Part shown: piece after piece, positions 11,817 to 23,099 of the stretch
Layout of the letters: the number at the start of each line of letters is the position of its first letter
Position numbering within the stretch: the first letter of the stretch is position 1
Assembly (NCBI GenBank): GCA_022702705.1
Contig: CM040431.1
Span: 30,271,520 to 30,335,519 of the forward strand
Direction: 5' to 3'
From: Papilionanthe hookeriana x Papilionanthe teres
Taxonomy: Eukaryota > Streptophyta > Magnoliopsida > Asparagales > Orchidaceae
Length of the DNA stretch: 64,000 nt
The notes under the pieces: generated by a model
Told to the model about the DNA's origin: nothing
Seen by the model: only the letters and a program-made list of their open reading frames with translations
Databases searched by the model: none
Translations under genes and position numbers: made by a program

Positions 11817-11830
11817 ATTGGGGGTCCATT
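11817..11830 (+). other. Polypurine tract of the Ogre-type element
   Basis: ATTGGGGGTCCATT directly abuts the TGTTGAC start of the LTR at 11831. A G-rich tract in this place primes plus-strand DNA synthesis in LTR retrotransposons. Confidence 0.75.
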
Positions 11831-12379
11831 TGTTGACCTCATTTTTGATGAGGTCATCTCTTCTTCTTTTAGTACTTAGGATCTAGCCTTAGGCTTTTCC
11901 TTTGACTATCTTAGAGGACTAGAATTGGGACCCTCCACTTAGAAACTCAAACCACTTCTTAACTCCCTGCAAACTCCACAAACTTGATTGTAGACCCCTA
12001 ATCACCTAGAGGGTTGAAATCAAATGTGGAAGTTTAACAGGATGAGTTCCTATAGGACTCTTTGGCCTTAAGACCGCTCACAGGTGGCCCGGTCCAGTGA
12101 GGGCTGACTTACACATACACCACATTTATACACTACTCTTTCACACACCTCCTAAAACACACCTATACCCAACTTGATCTCCTGACTCATGAAAGTGATC
12201 CACATGGATTGTCCTTAACCCCTAAGCCCTCGAGCAAGAGGGTTAGGAACAACATAATGGATGCCTCAAATGAGTCCCCTCATGGCTCATGTGGGCTTGA
12301 TATGGCTTCATGGATCAACCAAAATAATTTCATTCCATTCACATTTACTCAATCTTCAATTTTCCAAATTTTCAATTTT

Positions 12380-13560
12380 TGACCCCCGAGACCCCGGACC
12401 CGCCTGGTCTATCCAAAACCCTTGAAATTACCCAAATTTTTCAAAATTTCCAAATCACCCAAAATTCCCCAAAATTAACCTTGAACATTCCCACATTACT
12501 CAAATTGATCACTCATACCCAAAAATACCAAAAATTCCAAAAATACCTCTCAATACCCTCCAAATACCCAAAATACCCCTCTTGACCCAAAAATCTAAAA
12601 ATTCAGAAAATTCCCAGAAAATTCCAGAAAATTCCCAAAAAATTCCAGAAAATTCCAGAAAATCCCAAATATTCCCAATTTCATTTTGTTCAACTACACC
12701 ATGGGCCAATTTTGTCAATTTACCCTACTTTTGTCAAAACCCCAATTTGACCCATTTTAACCCTAAGTGAACCCAATGTCAAACCAAACCTACCCAATTG
12801 ACCCAAATTATGGTCCAATTCAATTCTAAACTTCAATTCAACATTCCCAACACCAATCTAGACCAAATCCAAGTCCAATTTGATTGACATTTGGATCCAA
12901 TTTCACTTTTGACCTTAAAGCCCAATTTGGACCCATGACCCAAACTAACCCAATTCAACTCCAATTAACCCCAAACCTTTTCTAAACCTTCCCTAACATC
13001 CCTAAAAACAAAACAATAACATGATTTGCCCAAAATTTGGATCCAAACCCCACTCAAATTCAACCCAAAACCAAAAGGCCCAATTCTGACCTAAATCCAA
13101 CCCTAACACAAATAAGCCCAAATCCCAAAATCAAAACCCAACCAAAGTTGAAATCTCTTTTAAACACTCCCATAAACATTTCCCAACATCAATTTCACAT
13201 CAATTTCAACCCTAGCCCAACATTGGCCCAAGTTAACCCAATTTGACCTATATTGGCCCATTCACCAAGGGAGCCCAAATTCAACCCAATTCAAACCCAA
13301 ATCACTCCCAACTTGCTTCAAATCACTCATGACACATCCATGAACTAAACACAACATTTGTTTGGCCCAATCATTCACAAAATTCCCATCCATAAATTTA
13401 TTTTTAAACCAAAATCCCACTTTCTTAAACCTTCCTAAAAGCCCAAATTTCATGCTAAAGCCCATATGACAAATTCTTCTCATCATACCCTTAATTAAAA
13501 TCATCCCTAAGTTCAAATCAATCATCAAATGATTCCAAATCAAGCCATGTGCCAAATCCC
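12380..13560. repeat. C/A-rich low-complexity block in the giant LTR
   Basis: Long run of imperfect CCCAAAATT, CCAAATT and AATTCCAGAAA words. The other giant LTR has the same kind of block at about 40230-41240. No coding meaning. Confidence 0.7.
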
Positions 13561-14218
13561 ATCAAATCACTCCTAAATTACCAAAATTCCTAAAAACCTA
13601 TTTCATGAAAGTTGACTTAGCTTTTTCCAAGCCAAAGGTGAGCCATGAAGCCATGCATGAGCCACATGGGAGCCATGAGAGCCATGGAATCTACTTTCCA
13701 CCTCACCATACCCAAGATGGCAAGAGGAGGAGGCCCTTTCCATATTCTCTTAAGGGGGATTAGCCACTTCCATGACTCCACTAAACCATGCTTAAACTTA
13801 ATTGTACTTGGATGGTGACCTTTCCCTACTAATTAAGCTGACCTAAACCACTTTATCTTCAGCCCAAACTAGCCATGGGAAGGTGCACCTAGCCCAATCC
13901 ATGCATTTGACCAATTTGAGCCAAAATATACCCTTACCCCATTCTACTTTGATTCAAACACTTTACACATGTCCAAGCCCAATCGCCTTCACCAACTTCA
14001 AGCCCCGGACCTCCCGACCCCGAGGGTGACCCATGCTCGCCGGCCAGCCACCTGGGCCGCCGGAAAACACCATGGCCGAGACATGGGAAGGAGCCAAGCA
14101 TTGAAATTCCACCTTGCTGAGTTGCCCCATGCCCAGTGGCCATTGCAGCTGTTCTTCCCTTGACCTAAGCAGATGATCCCAACCCTTGGCCATCCCTGTG
14201 AGGCTCTCCAGCCACCTC

Positions 14219-14226
14219 TATTTAAA
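14219..14226 (+). promoter_or_regulatory. TATA-like box of the giant LTR
   Basis: TATTTAAA in a GC-richer local setting. The solo copy has TATAAAA at 41688-41694 in the matching place; each is followed by a similar GCCAAA-containing segment. Probably the LTR promoter. Confidence 0.5.
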
Positions 14227-16789
14227 CCCGACCCCCTCACGGCCATGGAGGGGAGTTGCACAAACCTTGCCGAAACTCTGCCAAAATTGTTCCAAACCCT
14301 ACTCCATACTTAGAGCAGCTTGATCCCCGGTGTCAATTTGCCCTAATCCCCACCAACGAAACCAATTTCCAACCGAAATTTCACCCAAAACCAGAACACT
14401 TCTCCACGAGTGGATCAATCCCCAAATTGATTGGTCCTACACCTTCACTCGGACCGAGGGAAGAGGTCCACCAGCCAAAGCCCCATCTCCAGGGCCACCG
14501 GTTGTTCCGGACTCCAAGCTTTGTGATCGGGCTTGGTCGAAATCATACCTAGGCGATTCACCGGACTAGGAGACTTCATCCGGAGCTTGTCGGGATCCAA
14601 TCGAAGGTGACACAACCCTCAGATTGAAGCCACACTTCTCTGAGCAAAGGTATGAGCTAATTCTTCATCCCGAGCTTCTCGAGATTCTCCATTTCAAATG
14701 CTTTAATTTCAATACATGATCACCGTATAGATGTATTCGTCTCTTCAAGACGAATCCATATAGCATAAGAACATGAAACTCCATTGAGAAATGAGTGAGT
14801 TCTTAGGATTTTAGTGTGGACGGCTCTCGGGTGAGAACGCTTGGGGACGATGAACGGATGCCGTTCATTCCATACACGCGCGGACGGACGTCCAGGATCG
14901 CACCGGATGAGGAGATGGAACGATACAGCGGGCCCCGGGAGCCCTGAGTTGGACGGCGGCTTCGAATGGCAGCGCGACACACGGTGTTTCGGAGCTGCCG
15001 AGGTTGACGCGGCGCCGCTTGGATAAATAGAAAATTAGGGTATTTTCTTATTTATTTAATTCCCTTAAACTTCAAAAATCCATAACTTTGTGTAGAAAAA
15101 TCAGAAAAATAAAATAAAAATACCCTCTTGCTCAGTGAACATAGGAGAATAATGTGGAAAAGAAATCATTTAATTTCATCAAGTATTTTATTTTTAATGA
15201 TTTATTTACCCTCTGCATTGTTTTAATTCTCCATGCATATAGGGAATTCACCATGGCATGAGACCATAGGGCTTTTGAAGCCTCTGAATTTGGAAACATT
15301 CCCTGATTTTTCCAAAGTCAAAGGTCACCTCTATGAGAAGTTATTGATTTTTCAAATTCATGTTACTGTTTTGAGTATTTTAAATCTAATAATTAGCATG
15401 TTATGAAATAAATTCTAGGAAAATTTGGTGATGTTTCTTATGACCAGAGGACCCTAGGAAAAATAGGTTTTGAATTAGTTCATTTAAAATAACTCTAATT
15501 GGCTTAAACACCCAAAATAGGTCTCTAATTAATTAGAGCTAATTCTTGATCAAATTGACTTGAAATCAATTATCCACTGACCTTTAGGATCAGAGGAACC
15601 CACCATAAAAATTTGAAGTCAATTGGACTTGGTTAGCCCTACTAAATGGGTTGATTAAGCCATTTAGCCTATTTAAAACTTTAAAAATTCATAACTTTCA
15701 AAAATACTTTTCAAAAATTCACCAAATTGGTTTTGGAGCCTCTCTGATATCAGGGGAATTTAATAAAATTAAAATTTCAATTTTCTAAAAAAGTTGATTT
15801 TTTGTATTATTTTAATATTTTAATAATTAAAAAATAATAAAAATCACAAAAATAATAAAATTCACCAAAATGTCACATTTTGAATTTTAATCACTTAGGA
15901 ACAAACCCCGTATTTTTCTTAGGCCTATATGATGAGATATTAAATTTTAAAGCCTGAAAGTAATTTTAAAATTAAAAAAATGTATTTTTTAGCATTTCCA
16001 CTAAAATAATTCTAATAAATCAAAGAAAAATCAGAAAATTGTAAAAATTAATTCTCTAATTTCTCTGATATCAGAGAGATTTTTTAAAAATATAGAATTC
16101 ATTTTTTAACCTTTATTTTATTTTTAAATTAATTAATACTCCAAAACTTAAAATAATCATAATAAAAATAATACAATTCAAAAAATCACCAAAATTGGTC
16201 CACATGGTCCTCTTGTCATTAGGAATGTCCCATAATTTTCTTAAGGATAGAAATTTTCCCTTGGTCATATTATTAAATTTTCCTTGGAAATCCCTATTTT
16301 CTACCAAAAATAATTACATAAATAAATTAAATACAGAAAAATCACATTTTCTCCTCTCATGTCTTTATTGGCATATGAGTGAAGTCACATAAAAATTTCA
16401 AGTTCATTTAAGCTCAATTTAGTGAGTTATGAAATTATTAAGCTTGAAGGGCAAAGTGGTAATTAAAATTTTAACCCTTAATTAAAACTTTAGGTTTAAT
16501 AAAATTAACAAGTAAAATATTTGATCTTAATCTAATTTGGATGATTGAAATTTAAATAATTAAAGGGTATAAACCTATTAAAAAATTTAAAAATAATTAA
16601 AATAAACCTTAATTAAATAATAGATTAAATTTGGAAGAATAATAAAGTTGGAATTATTAAATAGGGATATTATTAAGTAGAGATTTGTTCTTTAATCTAA
16701 GGGTCCCTAAATTAATCATCTCAATAATATTTAATCCCCAATTAAAATGATAATTCAAATTTAAGTTTTAAAATATTAAAGGACTTAAT

Positions 16790-17100
16790 CATTAAAATTA
16801 AATTAAAGTTAAATTATTAAACTCTTTTTAAATTTTCAATTAAATTAAAATTAAAAATAAAATTAAATTAAAGATTAAATTAAATTAAATCAAACAAATT
16901 AAATTAAATTAAATTAAATTAAATTGAACAAAATAAATAAAATTAAATCAAATCAAATTAAATTAAATTAAATTAAATCATATCAAATCAAACTAAAATT
17001 AAATTAAATTAAATTAGATAATGGAATCAAGTTAAAATTAAAACAAATTAAATTAAAATTAAAATTAAAATTAAACCAGAATAAATTAAATTAAATTAAA
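16790..17100. repeat. ATTAA-type low-complexity run
   Basis: Repeated AAATTAAATT pentamer-like sequence inside the giant LTR. It is absent at this size from the solo copy, so it accounts for part of the 0.8-kb length difference. Confidence 0.7.
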
Positions 17101-17675
17101 AATAATATCACCTAAGACATAAGGAAATTCAAAAAATAAATATAAAGTAACTTGAACACTATTCTAAATTTAAACCCGTCAACTGAAATTAAATTAAATC
17201 ACAAACCATTTGAACACCAATTTGCCCTCAAAAACTTTTATTTTCATAACTCCTAAACAGAATGTTAAATGAAGTGTTACTTCACTTATAGGATATTCAA
17301 ATGTCCTAGTTCACTGAGCAAGATAACAACAAAACTTGAAATTCTCGGATGATTAATTCATTTGTATAATTAAATCCGTTTGGACTTAAAACAACTCTAG
17401 CAATATTGAAAAAATGTTTAAGATTCTTCTTAAGCACTTCCTCAATATGATAGGATGTTTATAAGAACAACTGAACTTAATTGTTCTTTGATGAAGAAAA
17501 TCGTCCTCAAACCAAAACACAAGAACCTAGATGTCATAGGAAGTGACTAGCTATAGGATTAGGATTTTGGTAGAAAACCATAACCCTTCCCTTAGCTTTA
17601 CCTAGGTACTTGCTTTAAGTGCTTAAATATTCTCAATTGTGTTTAAGTGCAGCTTGGGAAGACGGGAAGACCCTC

Positions 17676-17684
17676 CAGGTAAGC
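17676..17684 (+). promoter_or_regulatory. Candidate splice donor in the giant LTR
   Basis: CAG|GTAAGC matches the plant 5' splice-site consensus and is kept at 44848-44856 in the solo LTR. It lies about 3.45 kb downstream of the TATA box. Splicing is inferred only. Confidence 0.35.
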
Positions 17685-19228
17685 TTTTATTTTATTGCAA
17701 TTTACTTTTCTTGCAATTTACTTTATTGCAAATGCACTTTACTTTTCTTGCATGATAAACAATTGTTGCATGAAAACCCACACCTCTAGGGTAGCCCCTA
17801 AAACTGAAACCAAAACTAAATTAAAAGTCATTGCAAGATAAAATTCACCACCACAACATTTCAAAATATAAAACAACTCAAAATTTAATCACAAACGAAC
17901 ACGTAACTACAATTATAATTAAATTAATACGTCTTGTTGGATGATCGAGAATACCTCGGATGATGTAACCTACATGTTGCTAACGAGATTTCCCACGGTC
18001 TAAATGAAAGTGTGGAACTCATTCTGTTGAGTTTAGCAAATTCATTTGGACTAAGTGAATCCGATAAAAATAACGATGCTGGAAGGATGGAGCAAGTGGG
18101 ATCTTAACCGGTGTTGTTATAATCAACTTTAAGATTTGTTTTAAATAAAACATAAAAAAAATACTTGGAAGTTAAGATTTTCTCTAAACCAAAACACTCT
18201 TCTCATCTCCTGATTTATGACTTCTAAAACTAAACCTCTGCAACAACAAGGAGCTCGGAGCATGGTGGGCAGCACGACCATCGTCATCAGCAAAACCCGA
18301 GTCTACTCAACGAAAACCTTCTTAGAATTAAATAACAAAACCATAGGATTTCGAGGTAGTTTTCCTAGGGCAACATAAACCCTCAACTCTTCGTTAGGCA
18401 TTTGCATGATCATGTCATGTAAATTAAGCCCTAACCGGTCTTAGGACTCTGAGGTAGTCGTTCGGTACGACATAAACCCTCATATCTTCAAGGCTATTTG
18501 TATGATTTTATCATACAAATATAAGTCCAAATTAATCAAAATTGGCAAGACTGAAATAATAGATAACATTAGGACTTTCCTAAATCCAAGCCAAACAATA
18601 GGATAGTTGGGAAATTACCGAAGTTCGCTTCGAATCTGTGATTTCTCCTACCTTTCTTCCTTTGAATCCCCAAAATAAAATGTTCCAAACTTGATCCATT
18701 CCCTATTGAAATTCCAAAATTCAATCCTTTGAAAACTTAAACTTTGAAATTCTTGAGAGCAGAACTACTGATTATTATCGAGAGTTTTCTTAGGTGATTC
18801 TCATCACTTAAGATGTAATTAACTATAGGGGCTTGCCCTTATAGGGAATTTTAAGAACCCAGGTAATATAAACCCTGTTTAATGCTTTCATATTAAGCAG
18901 GGGAACTTGTCGGCTTATAAAATTGGTTCGCAGACCAAATGGATGTCACAAATCTTCTAGTTTATTTAATCGAGCCCCATCACCAAACAATGTGTCTATT
19001 CTTCGAGATAGATACACAGTTTGTGATGCGGTGCTCATTTATATAAACTATTCGGGGTGTGAGATCAGTTTGATTTCATATCTTAAAATTTTCAAATTTA
19101 AAATTATTTTCAAAATAAAATACTACTTTTCAAATTATTTATTTAAATTAAATCTAAAATTTGCCGACAATTTCTGTAGGCGACCCTTTTTCAAAAATAC
19201 AACACATAACCTAAAAATAAGCCGTACA

Positions 19229-19233
19229 GGGAG
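19229..19233 (+). other. Predicted target-site duplication, GGGAG
   Basis: The five bases after the giant LTR. They read as the end of a Leu codon and a Gly codon of the Athila protease, so they belong to the interrupted host element. The matching copy should lie left of the unseen 5' LTR. Confidence 0.45.
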
Positions 19234-19596
19234 TCAGCATCAATCTTATGCCTTTATCAATTTTTAAAAGATTATGATTGGGAGAAGTCTCACCTACTTC
19301 AGTAACTCTTCAGTTAGTTGATCGTTCCTGTGGATTTTATTGTTTTAGATATGGAGAAAGATAAAGAAATACCCATAATTTTAGGAAGACCCTTCTTAGC
19401 TACTGGAAGAGCTATGATTGATGTGCAAAAAGGAGAATTAACTATGAGAGTAAATGATCAAGAAGTAACTTTTAACATTGCAAAATCAATGAAATATCCT
19501 GCTATTGAAAAAGATGATGAATGTTTTCGAATGAAAATTCTTAAACATCTACAAAATAAACATTTTAAAAATACTTTGAAGATAAACAAGAAATAG
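19229..19596 (+). pseudogene. pro: Protease of element B, interrupted by the Ogre-type insertion
   Basis: Begins within the active-site loop: GVSINLMPLSIF is readable at 19230-19265, but the catalytic Asp codon lies on the other side of the insertion. A stop (TGA) follows at about 19272. Compared with element C, a segment of about 20 codons is missing near 19325. The C-terminal half, IILGRPFLATGRAMIDVQKG, is intact up to a stop at 19594-19596. Confidence 0.8.
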
Positions 19597-20840
19597 AAAA
19601 TACAGAATTATTTGAAGAAACAGAAAATAAAGAATTAGATTATATACAAGAAAGATTTGAGATATTGGATATTACGGAAAATGCTAAAAAGAATATAGTT
19701 TCGTCGATTATAAAACCTCCAGAACTTGAGTTAAAAGTTTTGCCTACTAATTTGAAGTATGAATTTTTGGGACATTCTTTAACTTTATCGGTTATTATAT
19801 CTGCAGAATTAAACGAATTACAAGAGCAAAAACTTCTGGACACATTAAAAAGTATAAGAAAGCTTTTGGTTGGACTTTAGCGGATATTAAAGGAATTAGT
19901 CCTTCAATCTGTATGCACAGAATTATTTTAGATAATATAAACTAAGAGTTGATCCCCAAAGGAGATTAAACCCAATCATGAAAGATGTAGTCAAGAAAGA
20001 AATATTAAAATGGTTGGACAATGACATTATATATTCTATTTCGGACAGTGCTTGCATAAGCCCAATTCATTATGTCCCTAAGAAAGGAGGAGTGACTGTT
20101 GAAGCTAATGAAAATAATGATTTAATACATATTAGACAAGTTACTGGATGACGTATATGTATTGATTATAGAAAATTAAATGCAGCCACCAGGAAAGATC
20201 ACTTCCCTTTACCATTCCTAGACCAGATGCTAGACAAACTGGCTGGGCACAAATACTTTTGTTTTTTAGATGGATATATTGGCTACCATCAAATTCCTAT
20301 TACTCCTGAGGATCAAGAGAAAACTACATTTACCAGTCCTTATAAAACATTTGCTTTTCGAAGGATGCTTTTTGGACTATGTAATGCACCTGCAACATTC
20401 CAGAGATGTATGATGTCTATATTTAGTAAATTAATTGATAATGGAATAGAAGTATTTATGGATGATTTCTCTGTGTTTGGAACATCATTTGACGCATGCT
20501 TGGATCAACTTGAAAAAGTCTTGGAGCTATGCGAAAAACTAATTTAGTTCTAAATTTGGAGAAATTTATGGTTGCAGGAGGAATTGTATTAGGGCATAAA
20601 ATCTCAGAAAATAGCATGGAAGTAGACCATACAAAAATTCAAGTTATAGCTAAATTACCACCTCCTACTATAGTGAGAGGGGTAAGAAGTTTCCTTGGAC
20701 ACGCTGGATTTTACAGACGCTACATAAAAGATTTTTCAAAAATTACCAAACCACTATGCCAACTTTTAGAAAAGGACAAGAAATTTGAATTCACTACAGA
20801 ATGCTTAAATTCTTTTGAATTATTAAAAGATAAATTAATC
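19597..20840 (+). pseudogene. RT: Reverse transcriptase of element B with its N-terminal linker
   Basis: The linker at 19665-19880 includes KPPELELKVLPTNLKYEFLG, then a frame change. RT fingers start near 19945. The palm holds IDYRKLNAATRKDHFPLP at about 20160-20215, PYKTFAFRRMLFGLCNAPAT near 20338-20395 and the FMDD catalytic box at 20455-20466. One stop replaces a Trp at about 20150 (G-stop-R). A frame change at 20530-20547 separates palm and thumb. Otherwise the domain is complete and close to element D in style. Confidence 0.85.
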
Positions 20841-21241
20841 ACAACACCTATAATAGTTTCACCTGATTGGGAGAAACCATTTGAACTTATGTGTGATGCT
20901 AGTGATTATACTATAGGAGCTGTTCTTAGACAAAGATATGATAAAATTTTTAAAGTTATATACTATGCTAGTAAAATTCTTAATAATGCTGAAATTAACT
21001 ATATAGTTACGAAAAAAGAATTATTAGCAATTGTATATGCTTTTGATAAATTTAGATCTTATTTAATTGGAACTAAATGTATTGTGCATACTGATCACTC
21101 TTCTATTAAATATTTAATGCAAAAGAAGGATACCAAACTAAGATTAATCATATGGATATTACTGATATAAGAATTTGATTTTGAAGTAATTAATAGAAAG
21201 GGAACTGAAAATCAAATTGCAGATCATTTGTCAAGATTATA
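20841..21241 (+). pseudogene. RNaseH: RNase H of element B
   Basis: All four active-site acids are visible: Asp in CDASDY (about 20895), Glu in KKELLAIV (about 21015), Asp in HTDHSSIKY (about 21090) and Asp in IADHLSRL (about 21220). One stop at 21168-21170 interrupts the last third. No second RNase H is present, as expected for Athila rather than Tat. Confidence 0.85.
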
Positions 21242-22614
21242 ATATTGTGATTATCTGACACTGACAATGAAATTACAGACAGTTTCCCTGACGAACAACT
21301 TTATAATATAAATAAGTGGAAAATACCTTGGTATGCTGATATAGTTAATTATATTGTAAGTGATATTTTACCACCCATGCTAACTCAGCAACAACAAAAA
21401 AAATTCATTCACGATGCTAAAATATATTTTTGGGATGAACCATATTTGTATAAGCAATGTAAGGATCTAATTATTAGAAGATGTGTGCCTTATGAAGAAA
21501 CTGAACAGATCATTCAAAAATGTCACGATTCTGAGTTTGGAGGACATTCAAGACTGATAAAACTGCTTATAAAATTTTACAATCTGGATTTGATTGGCCT
21601 ACTCTTTTTAGAGATGTTTATAGATATATTAAAACTTGTGATAAATGCCAAAGAGTAGGTAATATATCTAGAAGAAATGAAATGCCTCTGAATTTTATAT
21701 TAGAAGTTGAAATTTTTGATGTTTGGGGATTAGATTTCATGGGACCATTTATTCCTTCATTTGGAAACTCATATATATTAGTTGTTGTTGATTATGGTTC
21801 TAAATGGATTGAAGCACAGGCCTTACCTCGTTTTGATGCTAAGTGTGTTTCAAAATTTTTAATGAGAAATATTTTCACAAGATACAAAATTCTGAGAGTG
21901 ATTATCACTGATGGAGGATCCCATTTTAGGAATAAATATATTCAAAAATTGGAAAAAAAATTCAATATTATTCATACAATATCAACTGCTTATCATCCAC
22001 AAACCAGTGGATTAACTAAAGTTTCTAATAGAGAAATTAAACGAATTCTAGAAAAGACTATAAACCCTAGTAGATTAAATTGGTCTACAAGACTAGACAT
22101 TGCATTATGGGCATACAGAACTGCTTATAAAACCCCGATTGGAATGACTCCTTACAGACTTATTTATGGAAAAACTTGTCACTTACCAGTTGAATTAGAG
22201 CATAAAGTGTATTGGGCGATTAAAGAATATAATTATAATTTGAAAAATGCTGGTGAGAAGAGATTGTTGCAGATGAATGAATTAGAGGAATTAAGGAATG
22301 AATCTTATAATAACGATAGAATTTATAAAGAGAAAATGAAGATATGGCATGATCGGAAGATTAACCAAAAGTATGTTGAACCATGACAAGAAGTATTGTT
22401 GTACAATACAAGGCTGAAATTATTTCCTGAGAAATTGAAATCTCGATGGTTAGGACCTTTCATTATAACTCAAGTATTTACATACGGAGCTGTTGAAATT
22501 GAAGATCCAAAGACTGGAAATAGATTTAAAGTAAATGGACATAGATTGGAACCATATTTTGAGGGGAAAAGATCAAATTTTAAAGAGGTTTTAATGCTCA
22601 GTCAACCTAATTAA
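21242..22614 (+). pseudogene. INT: Integrase of element B (catalytic Glu changed to Lys)
   Basis: The zinc finger has histidines in CHDSEFGGH (about 21525) and cysteines in CDKCQR (about 21635), with a frame change between them. The core has Asp in GLDFMGPF (about 21735) and Asp in IITDGGSHF (about 21905). At the third catalytic site the codon at 22018-22020 is AAA (Lys) where element D has GAA. The C-terminal domain reads LKSRWLGPFIITQ near 22436-22475 and ends at TAA 22612-22614. A TGA at 22384-22386 splits core and C-terminus. Confidence 0.85.
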
Positions 22615-22849
22615 TAATCTGAATAGGTCGGGCTGACGATGTTAAACCAAGCACTTTATGGGAGGCAACCCATAATTATCTTTATTTTTATGTGTAATGA
22701 TTGTATATTTATTTGATTTATTATTAGTTTGTGGTATGAATGAATTCTACTACTCGAATTTACCCTTATGATCATCACGACATTTGATTAATAGAAAAAT
22801 TTGGCAAGCATTCGGACCAGAGCGAGACTGGGCAATTGTTTGCCTTGGC
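22615..22849 (+). promoter_or_regulatory. Post-pol hairpin region of element B
   Basis: Contains GTTAAACCAAGCACTT followed by a 7-bp stem, TTATGGG (22656-22662) and CCCATAA (22669-22675), around loop AGGCAA. The same block follows integrase in D and the unknown ORF in C. The rest is AT-rich spacer. Confidence 0.7.
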
Positions 22850-22954
22850 CGCCGACGGCGAGATCGACGCCGCCGACGGCGAGTTCTACCCGCCAAAGTC
22901 AGTTTTTATTATTTAAGAATCCCGTCGATGGCAAGATCGATGCCGCCGACGGTG
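22850..22954. promoter_or_regulatory. Paired dyad cluster before X1 (element B)
   Basis: Four CGCCGACGGCG-type sites start at 22850, 22871, 22923 and 22944: two pairs with 21-bp start spacing, the pairs 73 bp apart. The first two are perfect; the third reads CGTCGATGGCA and the fourth ends GGTG. The cluster lies about 150 bp before the X1 start codon. Confidence 0.7.
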
Positions 22955-23099
22955 AGATTGGTGAATGAACGGTTTAGGGAGTTATTTTGACGGTTTCTGA
23001 CGATTCTAGGTGTTTTAACTATTTAAAAACTCCTAGAATTCAAATTCTAAACTATCTACTTCCTAAAAATGATTTGAAACTCCACCAAAACTCATCATT

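Larger units (their letters stand above)
1..19228 (+). mobile_element. Ogre/Tat-type Ty3-gypsy retrotransposon, 3' part
   Basis: Internal region plus 3' LTR of one element; its 5' LTR and leader lie before the window. Domain order is an upstream ORF, gag, protease, RT, RNase H, a second archaeal-type RNase H, integrase, an extra 3' ORF, tandem arrays, polypurine tract and LTR. The second RNase H marks the Tat lineage. The upstream ORF and the very long LTR point to the Ogre branch. Many frameshifts and stops show it is dead. The right edge falls inside an Athila protease codon series at 19228/19229, so this element inserted into element B. The lineage is inferred from motifs and order. Confidence 0.85.
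11831..19228 (+). repeat. Giant 3' LTR of the Ogre-type element (7,398 bp)
   Basis: It begins TGTTGAC right after the polypurine tract and ends CCGTACA just before Athila protease sequence. It has no long ORF. It matches the 39723-46346 sequence in the same order over its length. Shared blocks include TTAGAGGACTA (11924 and 39804), a TATA region, AAAATCCATAACTT (about 15072 and 42550), AGTGAACA with AATGTGGAAA (about 15136 and 42608), CAGGTAAGC (17676 and 44848) and GATCAGTTTGATTTCATAT (about 19063 and 46228). The right end is set where Athila protease codons resume. Confidence 0.8.

Noticed and set aside
12379..13246. Pro/Asn/Lys-rich open frames in the giant LTR
   Set aside because: Low-complexity C/A-rich sequence; the related LTR has no matching frame.
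22784..22990. Open frame with an Arg-rich run
   Set aside because: The Arg run is the dyad cluster read as protein; spacing and repetition in LTRs show it is not coding.
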